From JADLCX01 sp964630785 (lineage in GTDB: Bacteria; Planctomycetota; Phycisphaerae; Phycisphaerales; UBA1924), in NCBI GenBank assembly GCA_964630785.1, contig CAZVZG010000010.1:81187-145186 (forward strand): 64,000 bases of DNA. Direction: 5' to 3'. A program made the translations under genes and the position numbers. Shown in pieces: positions 34,401 through 42,834 of the stretch. The notes under the pieces were generated by a model that was not told the DNA's origin, ran no database searches, and saw nothing but the letters and a program-made list of their open reading frames with translations. Position 1 is the stretch's first letter. Each line of letters starts with the position of its first letter.

Positions 34401-34728
34401 GGGGTCCGTCCGAGACGTAGCCGCCGTCGAGTCGTGGACCGCCGGCCCGCGAACCGGCGCTGGAGCGTGCCCGCTCCAGCAACTGAAGCACCGCCAGTTC
34501 GTGCGCGAGCTCGGGCGCGAGGTCCGGGTGCGAGTCGAGCACGCTCTGGTCGCTTACCGACTCGCCCGCGGCCCGCCGGCGAAGGCACTCCTCGACAACA
34601 GCCCGCAGCCTTGACTCACGATCAGCTTCGGGGCTTCGCTCACCGTCGCCCACAACTCCCGCATCGCCGTTCGCGTCCGGCGGTGCGGGCCCGGGCGTTG
34701 GTGGTTCTGTGGGAGGCTGGGGCGGCAT
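31390..34728 (-). CDS. Membrane Ser/Thr protein kinase with WD40 propeller
   Basis: A 1112-residue Hanks-type kinase that phosphorylates Ser/Thr residues on partner proteins. Residues ~117-395 are the kinase domain: VHRGGQGVVYEA P-loop, K146 in VAVKV, catalytic HRDLKPAN (D239), DFG at 257-259 and ASPEQVEG. A single membrane helix spans ~413-436 (PAVAAGVAVLLALGVGAVG). The rest is WD40 repeats (IEFSPDGASLVSASDDAAV, SIDWSENGRYLMSSSHDGVT), placed outside the membrane by this topology. The proline-rich N-terminus before residue 40 is probably disordered. The ECF sigma gene lies 89 bases upstream in the same direction, an arrangement common in planctomycetes where kinase and sigma factor form a signalling pair. 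Confidence 0.92.
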   Translation of the reverse strand: MPPQPPTEPPTPGPAPPDANGDAGVVGDGERSPEADRESRLRAVVEECLRRRAAGESVSDQSVLDSHPDLAPELAHELAVLQLLERARSSAGSRAGGPRLDGGYVSDGPLPEGLDAYSLVREVHRGGQGVVYEAIQRSTGRRVAVKVRRESFFGDRRDSDRFQREVEILAQLEHPNIVSVIDSGVAGANVFYVMDYVDGLPIDEHLAAHSLDVRGVLRLFEKIAAAVNAAHLRGVIHRDLKPANILVSDDGEPHLLDFGLARLLADFGDAARNGQTVAGQFVGSLPWASPEQVEGSPSRIDLRTDVYSLGVLLFQMLTRAMPYTVSSSEGGLRTAVSVILNAPPPRPSSLRRGIDADVDTIVLKCLSKEPERRYQIAGELAADVHRYLADRPIAARPPSLRYQLSRFARRNRPAVAAGVAVLLALGVGAVGTLVQLARARQAERLAEQRRVDAEHRAYVASMYAADAAIRGNDGPTARARLADAPEHQRGWEWRYLSRLVDQSRGSLDTPAPVASLARLGDNAVVGVTITGELRRWGSHDGAVAWTVPTIVPSVLPLMHVRASRDGSRVLVVNPVAVAVHDARDGRELRRWELGRRPALLCGVLTPDGSAALVAGRAGYGLHRLDVATGTDTLLNDDFIANVRDLDFNADASLLASVENPDLVLRDGTTGAVIRRAHFSAPEYTGEARVRFSPDGHVLATTMSTTIRLFQSPELTLIGDLRGHLLAVRSIEFSPDGASLVSASDDAAVCEWDLAHLNLKGSLLGHGAPALCACWTDQGTGVTSTSNEERGPRVWRLDEVRAARPAPLRRGETSFGFYDSGITVVQSGGNRLVRRSIETGEDTPLIDLPPLQFASMNLRNHFGSAVASDHRLIVFDTQSHTWSSPTTLPDIPPGTLPALQPYLTSISGDGRMVCWQIVGSNTVHVTDTAAGREVFTFPDGPPHWGFATFASDGRRLFLAFQHTLIVLDTGSWREVSRVESPQAELIGVQPSSDGKRASVTDTRGGLTVVDVESGRVLLHRVVARGPQVFASFSPDDRRLAMGGQDRVVRVLDAQTGDLLLTLKGHGSLITSIDWSENGRYLMSSSHDGVTLIWDAGPEASETRDSQTRQQAEK

Positions 34729-34817
34729 AGGCAGGGTTCGTTCCTCGATTCAAGCGGAATCCGCGGCCGCTTCGCCCGCGATTCCGCGGCGCGTCGGCGT
34801 TTCCGGGCGTCGGCGCA

Positions 34818-35495
34818 TCAGGTCGGCGGCGGAACGACGCCGCTCGCAGCGAGGCTCTCCCGCAGCGCGCCCAGGGCCCGGCCGCAGAGTTTGTGGACCG
34901 CCGGCTCGGTTCGCCCGAGCCGGGTTGCGACCTCCGCCGGCGAGAGTCCCAGCAGGTATCGCAGTTCCAACGCCTCGCGGTAGGCGGGATAGAGCCCCCG
35001 GATCGCGAGCCGGAGGGCGTCTTCCAGTTCGTGCGCTCGCGCATCGCGGCTGGGCGTGTGGCTGTCGATCGCGAGAAGTTCGATGATCGGCGCGAGGCTG
35101 CTGCTCGCGAGCGCGGCCGCACCAACCGGGCCCGCACCCCCGGCCGTCATGCCCCCTCCGCCGCGCTTGGCCGCGCGCAGATGCCGAACCGCGTCTACTA
35201 CCCGGTGGTCGGCGATGGCGGCCAGCCAGCGAAAAAACGCCTCGCCGGGGTCCTGACCGTCACGCACCACGAACTGCCCCACACTCCCGAACGCATCCTC
35301 GTAGGTCTCCTGGAGGATGTCCTCCGGCGAGCACACGGGTCGAACATCGGCGGGGAGCCGCCGCTCGACCCGCGCGGCCAGCCGGCCGTGCATCCGCAGC
35401 AGCAGGCGGTCCAGCGCGAGCGAACGGCCCGCGCGGACCTGGTTCACCAGGTCCGTCAATGTTTCGTTCGGAGGGTTCGATTCGGGTGAAACCAT
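34818..35495 (-). CDS. ECF-type RNA polymerase sigma factor
   Basis: A 225-residue sigma-70 family protein with the two-domain ECF plan. The ATG at 35493-35495 is preferred to an upstream one because it begins the conserved part (MVSPESNPPNETLTDLVNQ). Region 2 (LALDRLLLRMHGRL to PEDILQETYEDAFGSV) binds the -10 element and core enzyme; region 4 is a helix-turn-helix (LELRYLLGLSPAEVATRLGR). A ~40-residue linker rich in Gly/Ala joins them. The WD40 kinase gene follows in the same direction, so the sigma factor may be controlled by phosphorylation rather than by an anti-sigma factor, which is absent here. Confidence 0.9.
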   Translation of the reverse strand: MVSPESNPPNETLTDLVNQVRAGRSLALDRLLLRMHGRLAARVERRLPADVRPVCSPEDILQETYEDAFGSVGQFVVRDGQDPGEAFFRWLAAIADHRVVDAVRHLRAAKRGGGGMTAGGAGPVGAAALASSSLAPIIELLAIDSHTPSRDARAHELEDALRLAIRGLYPAYREALELRYLLGLSPAEVATRLGRTEPAVHKLCGRALGALRESLAASGVVPPPT

Positions 35496-35851
35496 GGTCT
35501 TGGCGACCGTCGGCCCAAGCATACACCCGGGCGCAAGCGGCCCAACCCGCGTCGCGGCCCCGATTGTCGCCCCGGGCGCGGCCGTTTGGGTCTGAATGAG
35601 GAAGTGGTAAACAACGGAATGAAGCGTGGCGATCGAACAAAACACGCACAAGTGTTTCTCGGGCTCTGCAACCCGGTCACGGGGGCCCGCGAACAGGCGA
35701 GGTCACCCCTGCCAGCCCGGCAACGGTGTTGTATCTTTTCGTGGCGGTCCGATACCGCGTGCGGCGGCCATTGTCCGTGCGACCGGGTCTGTTCGAGTCC
35801 GGCCGATTTCTTCGGCCGGTGGAAGTGTCTTCCAGAAAGTGCCCCTGCTCG
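35496..35851. other. Divergent intergenic region between sigma factor and metallopeptidase genes
   Basis: The region holds the promoters of both neighbours. At 35799-35819 the plus strand has a strong hairpin, CCGGCCGA-TTTCT-TCGGCCGG (8-bp stem, 5-base loop), 33 bases before the ATG of the metallopeptidase gene, within its probable mRNA leader. No small gene was found and no promoter consensus could be assigned with confidence. Confidence 0.5.
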
Positions 35852-38116
35852 ATGAAGCCTGAACAGTTGATCACGATGTCGCTCGCGTGTCTGGCGGTCT
35901 GTGCGGGGCTGTCCGGGGCTGTCCCTCTCCGCCACGAAGAAGGCACTTCGCCCGAACGCGGAGCGGCTCGCTTCTTCGCCTGCGCCGTCGATTCCACAGA
36001 CGGGGCCATCCCGACCTGCCTTCGAGCACCAGCACCCTTTGAGCCCGCCGCGGGCCCGATCGGTGTCTTTCTCGACGACCCCGCGCCCCTCGCGGCCTGC
36101 TTCGACCCTGACTTTCCACCCTCGCTGGAGGTCATGGAGGCGGTCAACCGGGCGATGGAGCGCATGGCGGCGGAGGCCAACGGGTTCTCCAACCGCTTCG
36201 TCCTGCAGAGCAGTTGGCCCGGTGCCGACAACCTTCCCATCACGCTGACGTGGAGCTTTGTGCCCGACGGCGTGACGATCTCCAGCGGCGTGGGCGAGCC
36301 CGTCGCGGCCAGCGAGCTCTTCGCGCAGATGGACGCCAAGTTCGCGTCGGTGGGCGGGCGGGCTGCGTGGATCGCCCAGTTCGAGGCCGTCTTCGCCCGC
36401 TGGTCGCAGCTCACGGGGATCACCTACCAGCGGGTCACCTCCGGCGGCAACCCGTGGGACGACGGGGCCTCCTGGGGCGCCGGCGGTTCGCCCGGCGAGC
36501 GCGGCGACGTCCGCATCGGCATGAAGCCGATCGACGGGGCCTTCGGTGTGCTGGCCTACAACGGCTACCCCAGCGCGGGCGACATGGTCCTCGACTCCGC
36601 CGAGAACTGGGCCAGCCCGGGCAACAACTACCGCTACCTGCGGAATACCGTCGCCCATGAGCACGGGCACGGTATCGGTCTCGCCCACGTCTGCCCGCGC
36701 AACAGCACCAAACTGATGGAGCCGTACCTCGCGACCGCTTTCGACGGCCCGCAACAGGACGAGGTCCGCGCGGCCCAGCGCTCGTACGGCGACCCGTACG
36801 AGCCCAACAGCACAACGGCGACGGCGACACCGATCGGCACGCTCGATCCGGGCGGCGTATTGACGCCCAGCGCGGTGCCCGCGCCAGCAATCAATAACGC
36901 CGCGCTGACGAGCATCGCCGTCAACAGCGATGTTGACCACTACCGGTTCACTGTCTCGGCGCCGCTCATCGTGACAGCCACCGCGACGCCCGTGGGCTCG
37001 TTGTACGCCGACCACGTCCAGGACGCCTCGTGCGACGACGCTACGGCGAATACCGACTCACGCGCCCAGGCCGACCTGGCGATCGATCTGCTCAACTCCG
37101 CGGGCACCGCGCTCGCGACGGCCAGCGCGGCGGGGTTCAGTGCGAGCGAAACAATCGCCGGCTACCTCCTCAGCCCGGGCGTGAACTACTTCATCAAAGT
37201 GCGCGAGACCAACTCGCCCACGGAGTCGCAGCTCTATTCGCTGACGATCGGCGGCGCGGCCGAGCCGTTCTCGGCCAGCGACGGGGCGTTCGGCGACCGC
37301 GTGCGCCTGACGTGGGGCGCGATCGCGAACGCCACCAACTACACGATCTACCGCGGAACTTCCCCCGCCCGGGGCGGCGCGACGTTGCTCATGCAGATGA
37401 CGGCGGGCGCGACGCAGTTCGACGACACCACGGCTGTCGCCGGCACGACGTATTTCTATTGGCTGGAGGCGACCACCACCGGCACGCCCGGATCGCGTGC
37501 GGCCGCCGGGCCCGAGACCGGTCTGCGAGGGGCATTGCCCGCCAACGACGCGTGCGCGGGCGCTCTCGTGATCGCGCCGGGCGCACCCGTGGGGTTCAAC
37601 TCGTCTCCGGCCACAACCGACGGTCCCGCCGAGCCGTCGTGCTTCTCGGCCGGTTCCGGGCAGGTCTACAACGACCTCTGGTACGTCTACATCCCGGCCT
37701 CCAGCGGGCGCTTCCGCGTGCAGACCTGCGGCAGTTCGTTCGATACGAGGCTGGCGGTGTACGCCGGATCGTGCCCCTCCGAGCCGGGCGCGCCCGCGGC
37801 GTGCAACGACGACTCGACCGCCTGCGGCGGCGCGGGCGCGGCCCCGGGCGTCTCTCGCGTGAGCGTGAGCGGCGTCGCTGGACAGACCTATCGCATCCGC
37901 GTGGGGGCCGCGAGCGAGGGCGCTGGGGGAGTCGGCGAGGTACAGGTGCTGTGCCCAGGCGACTTCAACGCGACCGGCGACGTCAGCGTGCAGGACATCT
38001 TCGATTTCCTGGGCGCTCACTTCGCCGGCGACGCGGACGCAGACGTCAACGCCGACGGTTTGATCACGGTGCAGGACATCTTCGACTTCCTCGCCGCGTA
38101 TTTCGGTCCGTGCTGA
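35852..38116 (+). CDS. Secreted matrixin-like zinc metallopeptidase 2 with GC-type dockerin
   Basis: A 754-residue exported protein starting at ATG 35852; signal peptide KPEQLITMSLACLAVCAGLS. The metzincin motif is HEHGHGIGLAH (residues 269-279, with E270 catalytic), followed by KLMEPYL as a candidate Met-turn. The catalytic region parallels that of the protease at 7011 (both have AYNGYP/AYNAFP and YRYLRNTVAHEHGH or YLYLRNTVAHEHGH). Then come a PPC-like domain (DVDHYRFTVSAP), a fibronectin-like domain (LTWGAIANATNYTIYRG), a second PPC-like domain (VYNDLWYVYIPASSGRFRV) and dockerin repeats TGDVSVQDIFDFL and DGLITVQDIFDFL, clasped by CPGDFN and GPC. It lacks GACC modules. Confidence 0.85.
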   Translation: MKPEQLITMSLACLAVCAGLSGAVPLRHEEGTSPERGAARFFACAVDSTDGAIPTCLRAPAPFEPAAGPIGVFLDDPAPLAACFDPDFPPSLEVMEAVNRAMERMAAEANGFSNRFVLQSSWPGADNLPITLTWSFVPDGVTISSGVGEPVAASELFAQMDAKFASVGGRAAWIAQFEAVFARWSQLTGITYQRVTSGGNPWDDGASWGAGGSPGERGDVRIGMKPIDGAFGVLAYNGYPSAGDMVLDSAENWASPGNNYRYLRNTVAHEHGHGIGLAHVCPRNSTKLMEPYLATAFDGPQQDEVRAAQRSYGDPYEPNSTTATATPIGTLDPGGVLTPSAVPAPAINNAALTSIAVNSDVDHYRFTVSAPLIVTATATPVGSLYADHVQDASCDDATANTDSRAQADLAIDLLNSAGTALATASAAGFSASETIAGYLLSPGVNYFIKVRETNSPTESQLYSLTIGGAAEPFSASDGAFGDRVRLTWGAIANATNYTIYRGTSPARGGATLLMQMTAGATQFDDTTAVAGTTYFYWLEATTTGTPGSRAAAGPETGLRGALPANDACAGALVIAPGAPVGFNSSPATTDGPAEPSCFSAGSGQVYNDLWYVYIPASSGRFRVQTCGSSFDTRLAVYAGSCPSEPGAPAACNDDSTACGGAGAAPGVSRVSVSGVAGQTYRIRVGAASEGAGGVGEVQVLCPGDFNATGDVSVQDIFDFLGAHFAGDADADVNADGLITVQDIFDFLAAYFGPC

Positions 38117-38179
38117 ACGGACGCGGCCGGACCGGTCGGACGATGGTCATCGGAGCGGGCATCGTCGCGACGCTCGCGA

Positions 38180-39475
38180 TCACTTGCGGTCTTCGCCGAC
38201 CCAGCGATCGAAGAACTTCTTTTCCTGTTCGGCGCTCCGGGAGACCGAGTCCCGGAGTTTCGTGGTCAGTTCGGCGATGGTGGCGTCGCTGATGAACGGC
38301 TTTTCGCCCGCGGGGGTGGCCGCGATGGCCTGCGTGGCGGCCTCCAGCGCGTCGGCCGCGGCTCGCACCTCGGCCAGCGACTGGCTGTACTGCCGGATCG
38401 AGTTGTACAGCAGCTCGTTCTCGAGCTCCTTCTTGTTCGGCTGATACAGCAACCGCCAGGGCGCGGCCCGCACCTCGGCGGACATGAGTTTCACCTGCTG
38501 GGCCGCGAGCGTGCCGTTGGTGATGATCTCCTTGAGCTCGGGGATGCGCGTGGTGACGAGCTCGTCGGTCTTTCGGGCCACGTCGGCGGCGTAGGCCATC
38601 GTCGACTGGCCGTCGCGGATCGCCTTGGAGACCAGCGGGTAGTCGTCGTTCTCGAACCGCTTCACGACGCTGCGCACCGACTCGATAGCCTCGTCGATCT
38701 TGGCACGGTTGTCGGACAGGGCCTTGCGAGCCTCGTCGATGAACGATCGGGCCTCCTTCACGGCGTCGTCCGCGCCCCGACTGATGCTGTCCACGCGGCC
38801 CTTGACGTTCTTCATCACGTCGTCGATGTCTCCGGACCAGGCCGCCCAGCGGGACTTGGCGTCGGCGACGATTTCCTTCGCGTCCTCGCTGGACTTTCGC
38901 ACGTTCTCGACGGTCGCCTTCACGTCCTCGTAGGGCTTGGGCCAGTCCTTGTCGATGTCGCCCGACCAGCGGTCGACGCGCTTGAGGAAGTTCTGGACGG
39001 ACGCGTAATCGGCCTGGGAAACGAACCCCGGCGGGGCGAGCTTGCCGTCGATGATGGCGCCGGGCGAGACCGGCTCGGCGTTCGCATCGCCCCTGAGTTT
39101 GACGATGTTGAGCGTGCTGTTGCTCCCCAGCAGCGGGCGCACGAGCGTGATCTCCGCATCGTTGTAGAGGCGGATGGCCGAGGCCACCTGGATGTTCACC
39201 AGCAGCGACTCGACGTCCTCGCCCGAGCCGGGCGGTGGGGAAAACTCGACCGACGTCACGCTCCCGATCCGCTTGCCCCCGAGCTTCACCGCCGAGCCTT
39301 TTTCCAGCCCGTCGGCCCCGTCGAGCAGGCTGAACCGCACGGTGTATTCGCTGGTGTCGAACGACCAGTCGCCGCTCTTGGTCAGCAGCACGACGCCGAA
39401 CACAAACAGCGCGATGATGCCCAGCACGAACAGGCCGGCGAGAACGGTGTTTCGAGAGAAGCGGCCGGAGGGCAT
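38180..39475 (-). CDS. MCE-family (MlaD-like) lipid transport protein
   Basis: A 431-residue inner-membrane-anchored MCE protein; the family binds phospholipids in the periplasm as part of Mla/Mce ABC transporters. The ATG at 39473-39475 starts a short basic stretch and one helix (TVLAGLFVLGIIALFVFGVV). The MCE domain follows at about residues 45-115 (LEKGSAVKLGGKRIGSV, VNIQVASAIRLYNDAEITLV). The remainder is mostly long charged helices, probably coiled coil, as in proteins that form periplasmic tubes. The ATP-binding protein gene is 81 bases upstream in the same direction; no MlaE-type permease is next to them. Confidence 0.82.
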   Translation of the reverse strand: MPSGRFSRNTVLAGLFVLGIIALFVFGVVLLTKSGDWSFDTSEYTVRFSLLDGADGLEKGSAVKLGGKRIGSVTSVEFSPPPGSGEDVESLLVNIQVASAIRLYNDAEITLVRPLLGSNSTLNIVKLRGDANAEPVSPGAIIDGKLAPPGFVSQADYASVQNFLKRVDRWSGDIDKDWPKPYEDVKATVENVRKSSEDAKEIVADAKSRWAAWSGDIDDVMKNVKGRVDSISRGADDAVKEARSFIDEARKALSDNRAKIDEAIESVRSVVKRFENDDYPLVSKAIRDGQSTMAYAADVARKTDELVTTRIPELKEIITNGTLAAQQVKLMSAEVRAAPWRLLYQPNKKELENELLYNSIRQYSQSLAEVRAAADALEAATQAIAATPAGEKPFISDATIAELTTKLRDSVSRSAEQEKKFFDRWVGEDRK

Positions 39476-39556
39476 GGCGGGCGGTTCCTGTGCTCGTGGG
39501 CGGGCGCACACTCTACCGCATCGGTCCCGACTCGGCGCGCCCCGTCGGGGCGGCCC

Positions 39557-40501
39557 TCAGCCCCGCGTCGCTTCCACGCTCGGCCCGGCCGGCGGCGTTC
39601 GCGACTTTCCGAGCCCGAGCAGGTCGTCGGCGTAGTTCGTCGCCGCCCGGCGGGCCGTGATCGGCCCTTCGGCGTCGCCACGCAGAAACTGCCGGATCAA
39701 CTGCTCGTCGGACGAGAGCCCGGCCGATTCCTCGCTCGGGACCTTCCGCAGCCGGTCGTACCACTTCCGCGTCTGCACCACCAGCATCCGCCCCTTGTCG
39801 AGCATGGCCATCCGGTCGGCGATGGTGAATGCCGAGTCCATCTCGTGGGTGACCACCACGCTGGTCACGCCCAACTTCTGGGTCAGGTCCACGATCAGCC
39901 GGTCGATCTCGGCGCTGGTGACGGGGTCGAGTCCGGCGGAGGGCTCGTCGTAGAACAGGATCCGCGGATCGAGCGCCAGCGCCCGGGCCAGCCCCGCCCG
40001 CTTCTTCATGCCACCGGAGATCTGCGACGGGTATTTCTCGGCGTGCTCGCGCAGGCCGACCAGTTCGAGCTTGATCTTCACCTGGATGTCGATGATCTCC
40101 GGCCCCAGGTCGGTGTGCTCGCGCAGCGGGAGCGCGACGTTCTCGGCGAGCGTCATCGAGTTGAAGAGGGCCCCGGACTGGAACAGGATGCCGAACTTCT
40201 TTCGCACCTCGTCGAGCTGCCGCTCGCTGAGCCCCATGAGGCTCTTCCCGAACATCCGGATGTCGCCCTCTTCGGGCTCGAACGTCCCGATCAGGCACCG
40301 CAGCAGCGTGCTCTTGCCGGAGCCCGAGCCGCCCATGATCACCATGGTCTCGCCGGGGCGGACCTCGAGGTTGATGCCGTTGAGCACCGCCCGCCCGTCG
40401 AACCGTTTGACGAGATCATGGCATGAAATGATCGGTTCCACCCCCGTCTCGGGGGCGTTCGGCGGTTCGGCGGTCGGGTCCTGGGTTCCGGCGGAAGGCA
40501 C
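39557..40501 (-). CDS. ABC transporter ATP-binding protein, MlaF-like
   Basis: A 314-residue ATPase energising lipid transport with an MCE protein and permease. It starts from GTG (40499-40501). Walker A is GGSGSGKST (57-65), the signature is SQISGGMKKRAGLARAL, Walker B is ILFYDEPSAGLDPVTS, and the switch histidine is in VVVTHEMDSAF. The ISGGMKKRAGLARA signature and the FQSGALFNSMTLAENVALPL segment are characteristic of MlaF-type ATPases. The C-terminus carries a ~65-residue extension after VVQTRKWYDRLR. It sits between a DUF4190-like gene and the MCE gene, all leftward. Confidence 0.85.
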   Translation of the reverse strand: MPSAGTQDPTAEPPNAPETGVEPIISCHDLVKRFDGRAVLNGINLEVRPGETMVIMGGSGSGKSTLLRCLIGTFEPEEGDIRMFGKSLMGLSERQLDEVRKKFGILFQSGALFNSMTLAENVALPLREHTDLGPEIIDIQVKIKLELVGLREHAEKYPSQISGGMKKRAGLARALALDPRILFYDEPSAGLDPVTSAEIDRLIVDLTQKLGVTSVVVTHEMDSAFTIADRMAMLDKGRMLVVQTRKWYDRLRKVPSEESAGLSSDEQLIRQFLRGDAEGPITARRAATNYADDLLGLGKSRTPPAGPSVEATRG

Positions 40502-40590
40502 GTCCGGTCAATATACGTCGCCGGCACGCGGAGCGTCGGGGCGAATCGAGACACGCCCGATCGGGCTGCGAAAACCGACTCCGCCGGCGT

Positions 40591-41493
40591 TTACGGCGCG
40601 GGCGGCTTCCCGGGCGATTTCGGTGCGGGATCGGGTTTTTCCGGCGCGTCCGGGGCGGCCTCCGGCTCGGGCGCCACGGGCGGGGTCTCGGCCCCTTTGC
40701 CGGGCCCGGTCTGGACCTCGACTCCGCCGCCGGGTTTGGGCGTGATCCGCACCGTGCCGCCCATCGGGATCGTGCTCGGATCGATCAGCCAGAATGTCTG
40801 ATTGTCGGTGGTGAAGACCCCGATGTTCAGCACCGAAAAGTTGACCGACGAGCCGGGCGTGTTCGTCGTTCCCTGCGGGTCGATCATGATGCCGATGACC
40901 GCCGGGCCCTTGTCGAACTGACCGGGGAACGGCATGACGTCGCCCCGGCCTTTCAGGCCCTGCATCGCCTGACCCACCTGCAACCAGGTCTGCACGGTCC
41001 CCAGGATGCTGTCCGGGAAGCCCTTGTAGTGTCCCAGGTGGGCCTGGTAGTCCTTCACGAAACTCCGGAGTTGTTCGTCGGTGATCTTGGCCTCAGTCGC
41101 GGGCGCGAACATCGTTCTCGCCGTCTTCAGATCGCCCGTGTCCAGAGCGACCAGGGCCTTGTCGATCGGGCCGACGATGTTCTGCTTGTAGAACTGCATA
41201 CCGCGGCTGATCATCACCACCGCGACGATCTGTAGCACCGTGACCATCAGACCCAGCACGATCCCCGTCGCCGCCAGCCCGGTCCCGCTGAGCCGGCCGC
41301 GCTCACGGTTGATGAACAGAAGGGCCGCGCCGCCCAAGACCACGGCCAGCGCCCCGGAACCCGGCACAACGCAGAACAGCGGCACGATGCTGACGATCGC
41401 CAGCACGAGCGCGAGAATGGCGAGCACGCTCGTTCGCTGCGGGGCGGGTTCGAGGACCTCAGTGCCCAGGCCGGAATAGGGTGATTGCGTCAT
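40591..41493 (-). CDS. DUF4190-like membrane protein
   Basis: A 300-residue protein starting at ATG 41491-41493. Residues ~22-100 have the DUF4190-type pair of membrane helices (VLAILALVLAIVSIVPLF, and AATGIVLGLMVTVLQIVAVV) around a short loop with NRERGRLSG. A non-cytoplasmic domain of ~130 residues follows (FAPATEAKITDEQLRSFVKD), and the last ~60 residues are proline-, glutamate- and lysine-rich and likely disordered. The function of the family is unknown. The gene is 89 bases before the MlaF-like gene and could be part of the same transcript. Confidence 0.7.
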   Translation of the reverse strand: MTQSPYSGLGTEVLEPAPQRTSVLAILALVLAIVSIVPLFCVVPGSGALAVVLGGAALLFINRERGRLSGTGLAATGIVLGLMVTVLQIVAVVMISRGMQFYKQNIVGPIDKALVALDTGDLKTARTMFAPATEAKITDEQLRSFVKDYQAHLGHYKGFPDSILGTVQTWLQVGQAMQGLKGRGDVMPFPGQFDKGPAVIGIMIDPQGTTNTPGSSVNFSVLNIGVFTTDNQTFWLIDPSTIPMGGTVRITPKPGGGVEVQTGPGKGAETPPVAPEPEAAPDAPEKPDPAPKSPGKPPAP

Positions 41494-41538
41494 TGAATGA
41501 TGGTACTGAGTTCTTCCCCGCCTCGCCGGGCGGATCGG

Positions 41539-42834
41539 TCACGGCGCGGCTGCCGTCCCTGCTTGTTCGGGCCCGGGCCCACCGGGTTTCGCAATCCGGT
41601 TGCCCACGCCCGCCCCGCCTGTATCCCACGATCGCTTCAGGCGTTGGACGCACGCGGCGATGATCGGCACCGCCTCGTCGATCTCGGCGGCCGTGGTCTC
41701 GCGGCTGATGCTGAACCGGAGTGTTCCGTGGGCGAACTCGCTCGGGAGCCGCATGGCGCGGAGCACGGGCGAAGCCTCCAGCGACCCGCTGGAGCACGCG
41801 GCGCCGGCCGAGCAGCACACGCCCCGCTCGCTGAGCAGCAGGAGCAGGGCCTCGGCCTCCAGCCCCGGGAAGCCGACACTGGAGGTGTTCCACAGCCGGG
41901 GCTCATCGGCGACGTTCACCCGGGCGTCGGGGACGGCCGCGAGGACGGCCTGCTCAAGCCGGTCGCGTAGGACTCGCCCTCTCTCGACATTCGTCGGATC
42001 GACGAGCCACGCCGAGGCCAGCCGCGCCGCGACGCCCGCGCCGACGATACCCGGAACGTTTTCAGTGCCGCCGCGACGGCCGAGCTCCTGCTCGCCGTGG
42101 ATCAACGGCGCGGTGCGCACGCCCGGGCGGGCGTAGAGCACGCCCACGCCCTTGGGCCCGTGGAACTTGTGCGGCGAGTATGTCAGCAAATCGCAGTCGA
42201 GCGACGATTCCGACTGGTCCGGTCCTTCGGTAACACGGACGGACATCTTCCCTACGCGCTGCGTGGCGTCGCAGTGGAACGTCACGCCCCGCTCGCGGCA
42301 AGCGGCGGCGATCTCTCGCACCGGCTGCACGGCGCCCGTCTCGTTGTTGGCCCACTGCACGCTCACGATCGCGGTTTCGGGGTGTGCTTCGAGCAGGCGG
42401 CGCACCGACCGCGGGTCCACGCGCATGGTCGCGTCCAGGTCGGCCGTGAGCACGCGTACACCGTCCTCCCGCGCGAGCGCCGCGGCCAGGTCGCGGATGG
42501 CGATGTGCTCGATCGGCGAGATGACGATCGCGGGTGGGGGTGTGAGGGGAGACGCGGTGGTTCTGGCGGCTCCGATCAAGCCGCGGGCCAGCAGGTGGCC
42601 GCGGATGGCCAGGTCGATCGACTCCGTGCCCGACGCGGTGAGGGTGATGTTCCGCGGCCGGGTTCCGATGAGCTCGGCCAGGAACTTTCGGGCGAGCTCG
42701 ACGCGCTGCCGCGCCCCCTGGCCCAGCCGGTGCACGCTCGAAGGGTTGTGCCAGTGAACGGCGAGCATCTCGTGCATCGCCGCGATGACCTCCTCGGTTG
42801 GCCGGGTCGTGGCGTTGTGGTCGAGGTAGATCAC
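41539..42834 (-). CDS. Cysteine desulfurase (NifS/IscS family)
   Basis: A 431-residue PLP enzyme that takes sulfur from L-cysteine for Fe-S clusters and thiolation. The GTG at 42832-42834 starts the family's opening strand VIYLDHNATTRPTEEV. H110 (SPIEHIAI) stacks on PLP, K223 in SPHKFHGPKG is the Schiff-base lysine and C347 in GAACSSGS the catalytic cysteine of the mobile loop. The loop contains extra cysteines (GVCCSAGAAC) and the C-terminus has a Gly/Pro-rich tail of ~35 residues. No IscU or SufE-type scaffold gene is adjacent. The gene begins the leftward run toward the Mla-like genes. Confidence 0.88.
   Translation of the reverse strand: MIYLDHNATTRPTEEVIAAMHEMLAVHWHNPSSVHRLGQGARQRVELARKFLAELIGTRPRNITLTASGTESIDLAIRGHLLARGLIGAARTTASPLTPPPAIVISPIEHIAIRDLAAALAREDGVRVLTADLDATMRVDPRSVRRLLEAHPETAIVSVQWANNETGAVQPVREIAAACRERGVTFHCDATQRVGKMSVRVTEGPDQSESSLDCDLLTYSPHKFHGPKGVGVLYARPGVRTAPLIHGEQELGRRGGTENVPGIVGAGVAARLASAWLVDPTNVERGRVLRDRLEQAVLAAVPDARVNVADEPRLWNTSSVGFPGLEAEALLLLLSERGVCCSAGAACSSGSLEASPVLRAMRLPSEFAHGTLRFSISRETTAAEIDEAVPIIAACVQRLKRSWDTGGAGVGNRIAKPGGPGPEQAGTAAAP

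Noticed and set aside
31405..34614. A 1069-residue open frame on the plus strand opposite the kinase
   Set aside because: The minus strand has complete kinase and WD40 motifs. The antisense product has no recognisable domain and an Arg/Gly/Asp-biased composition.
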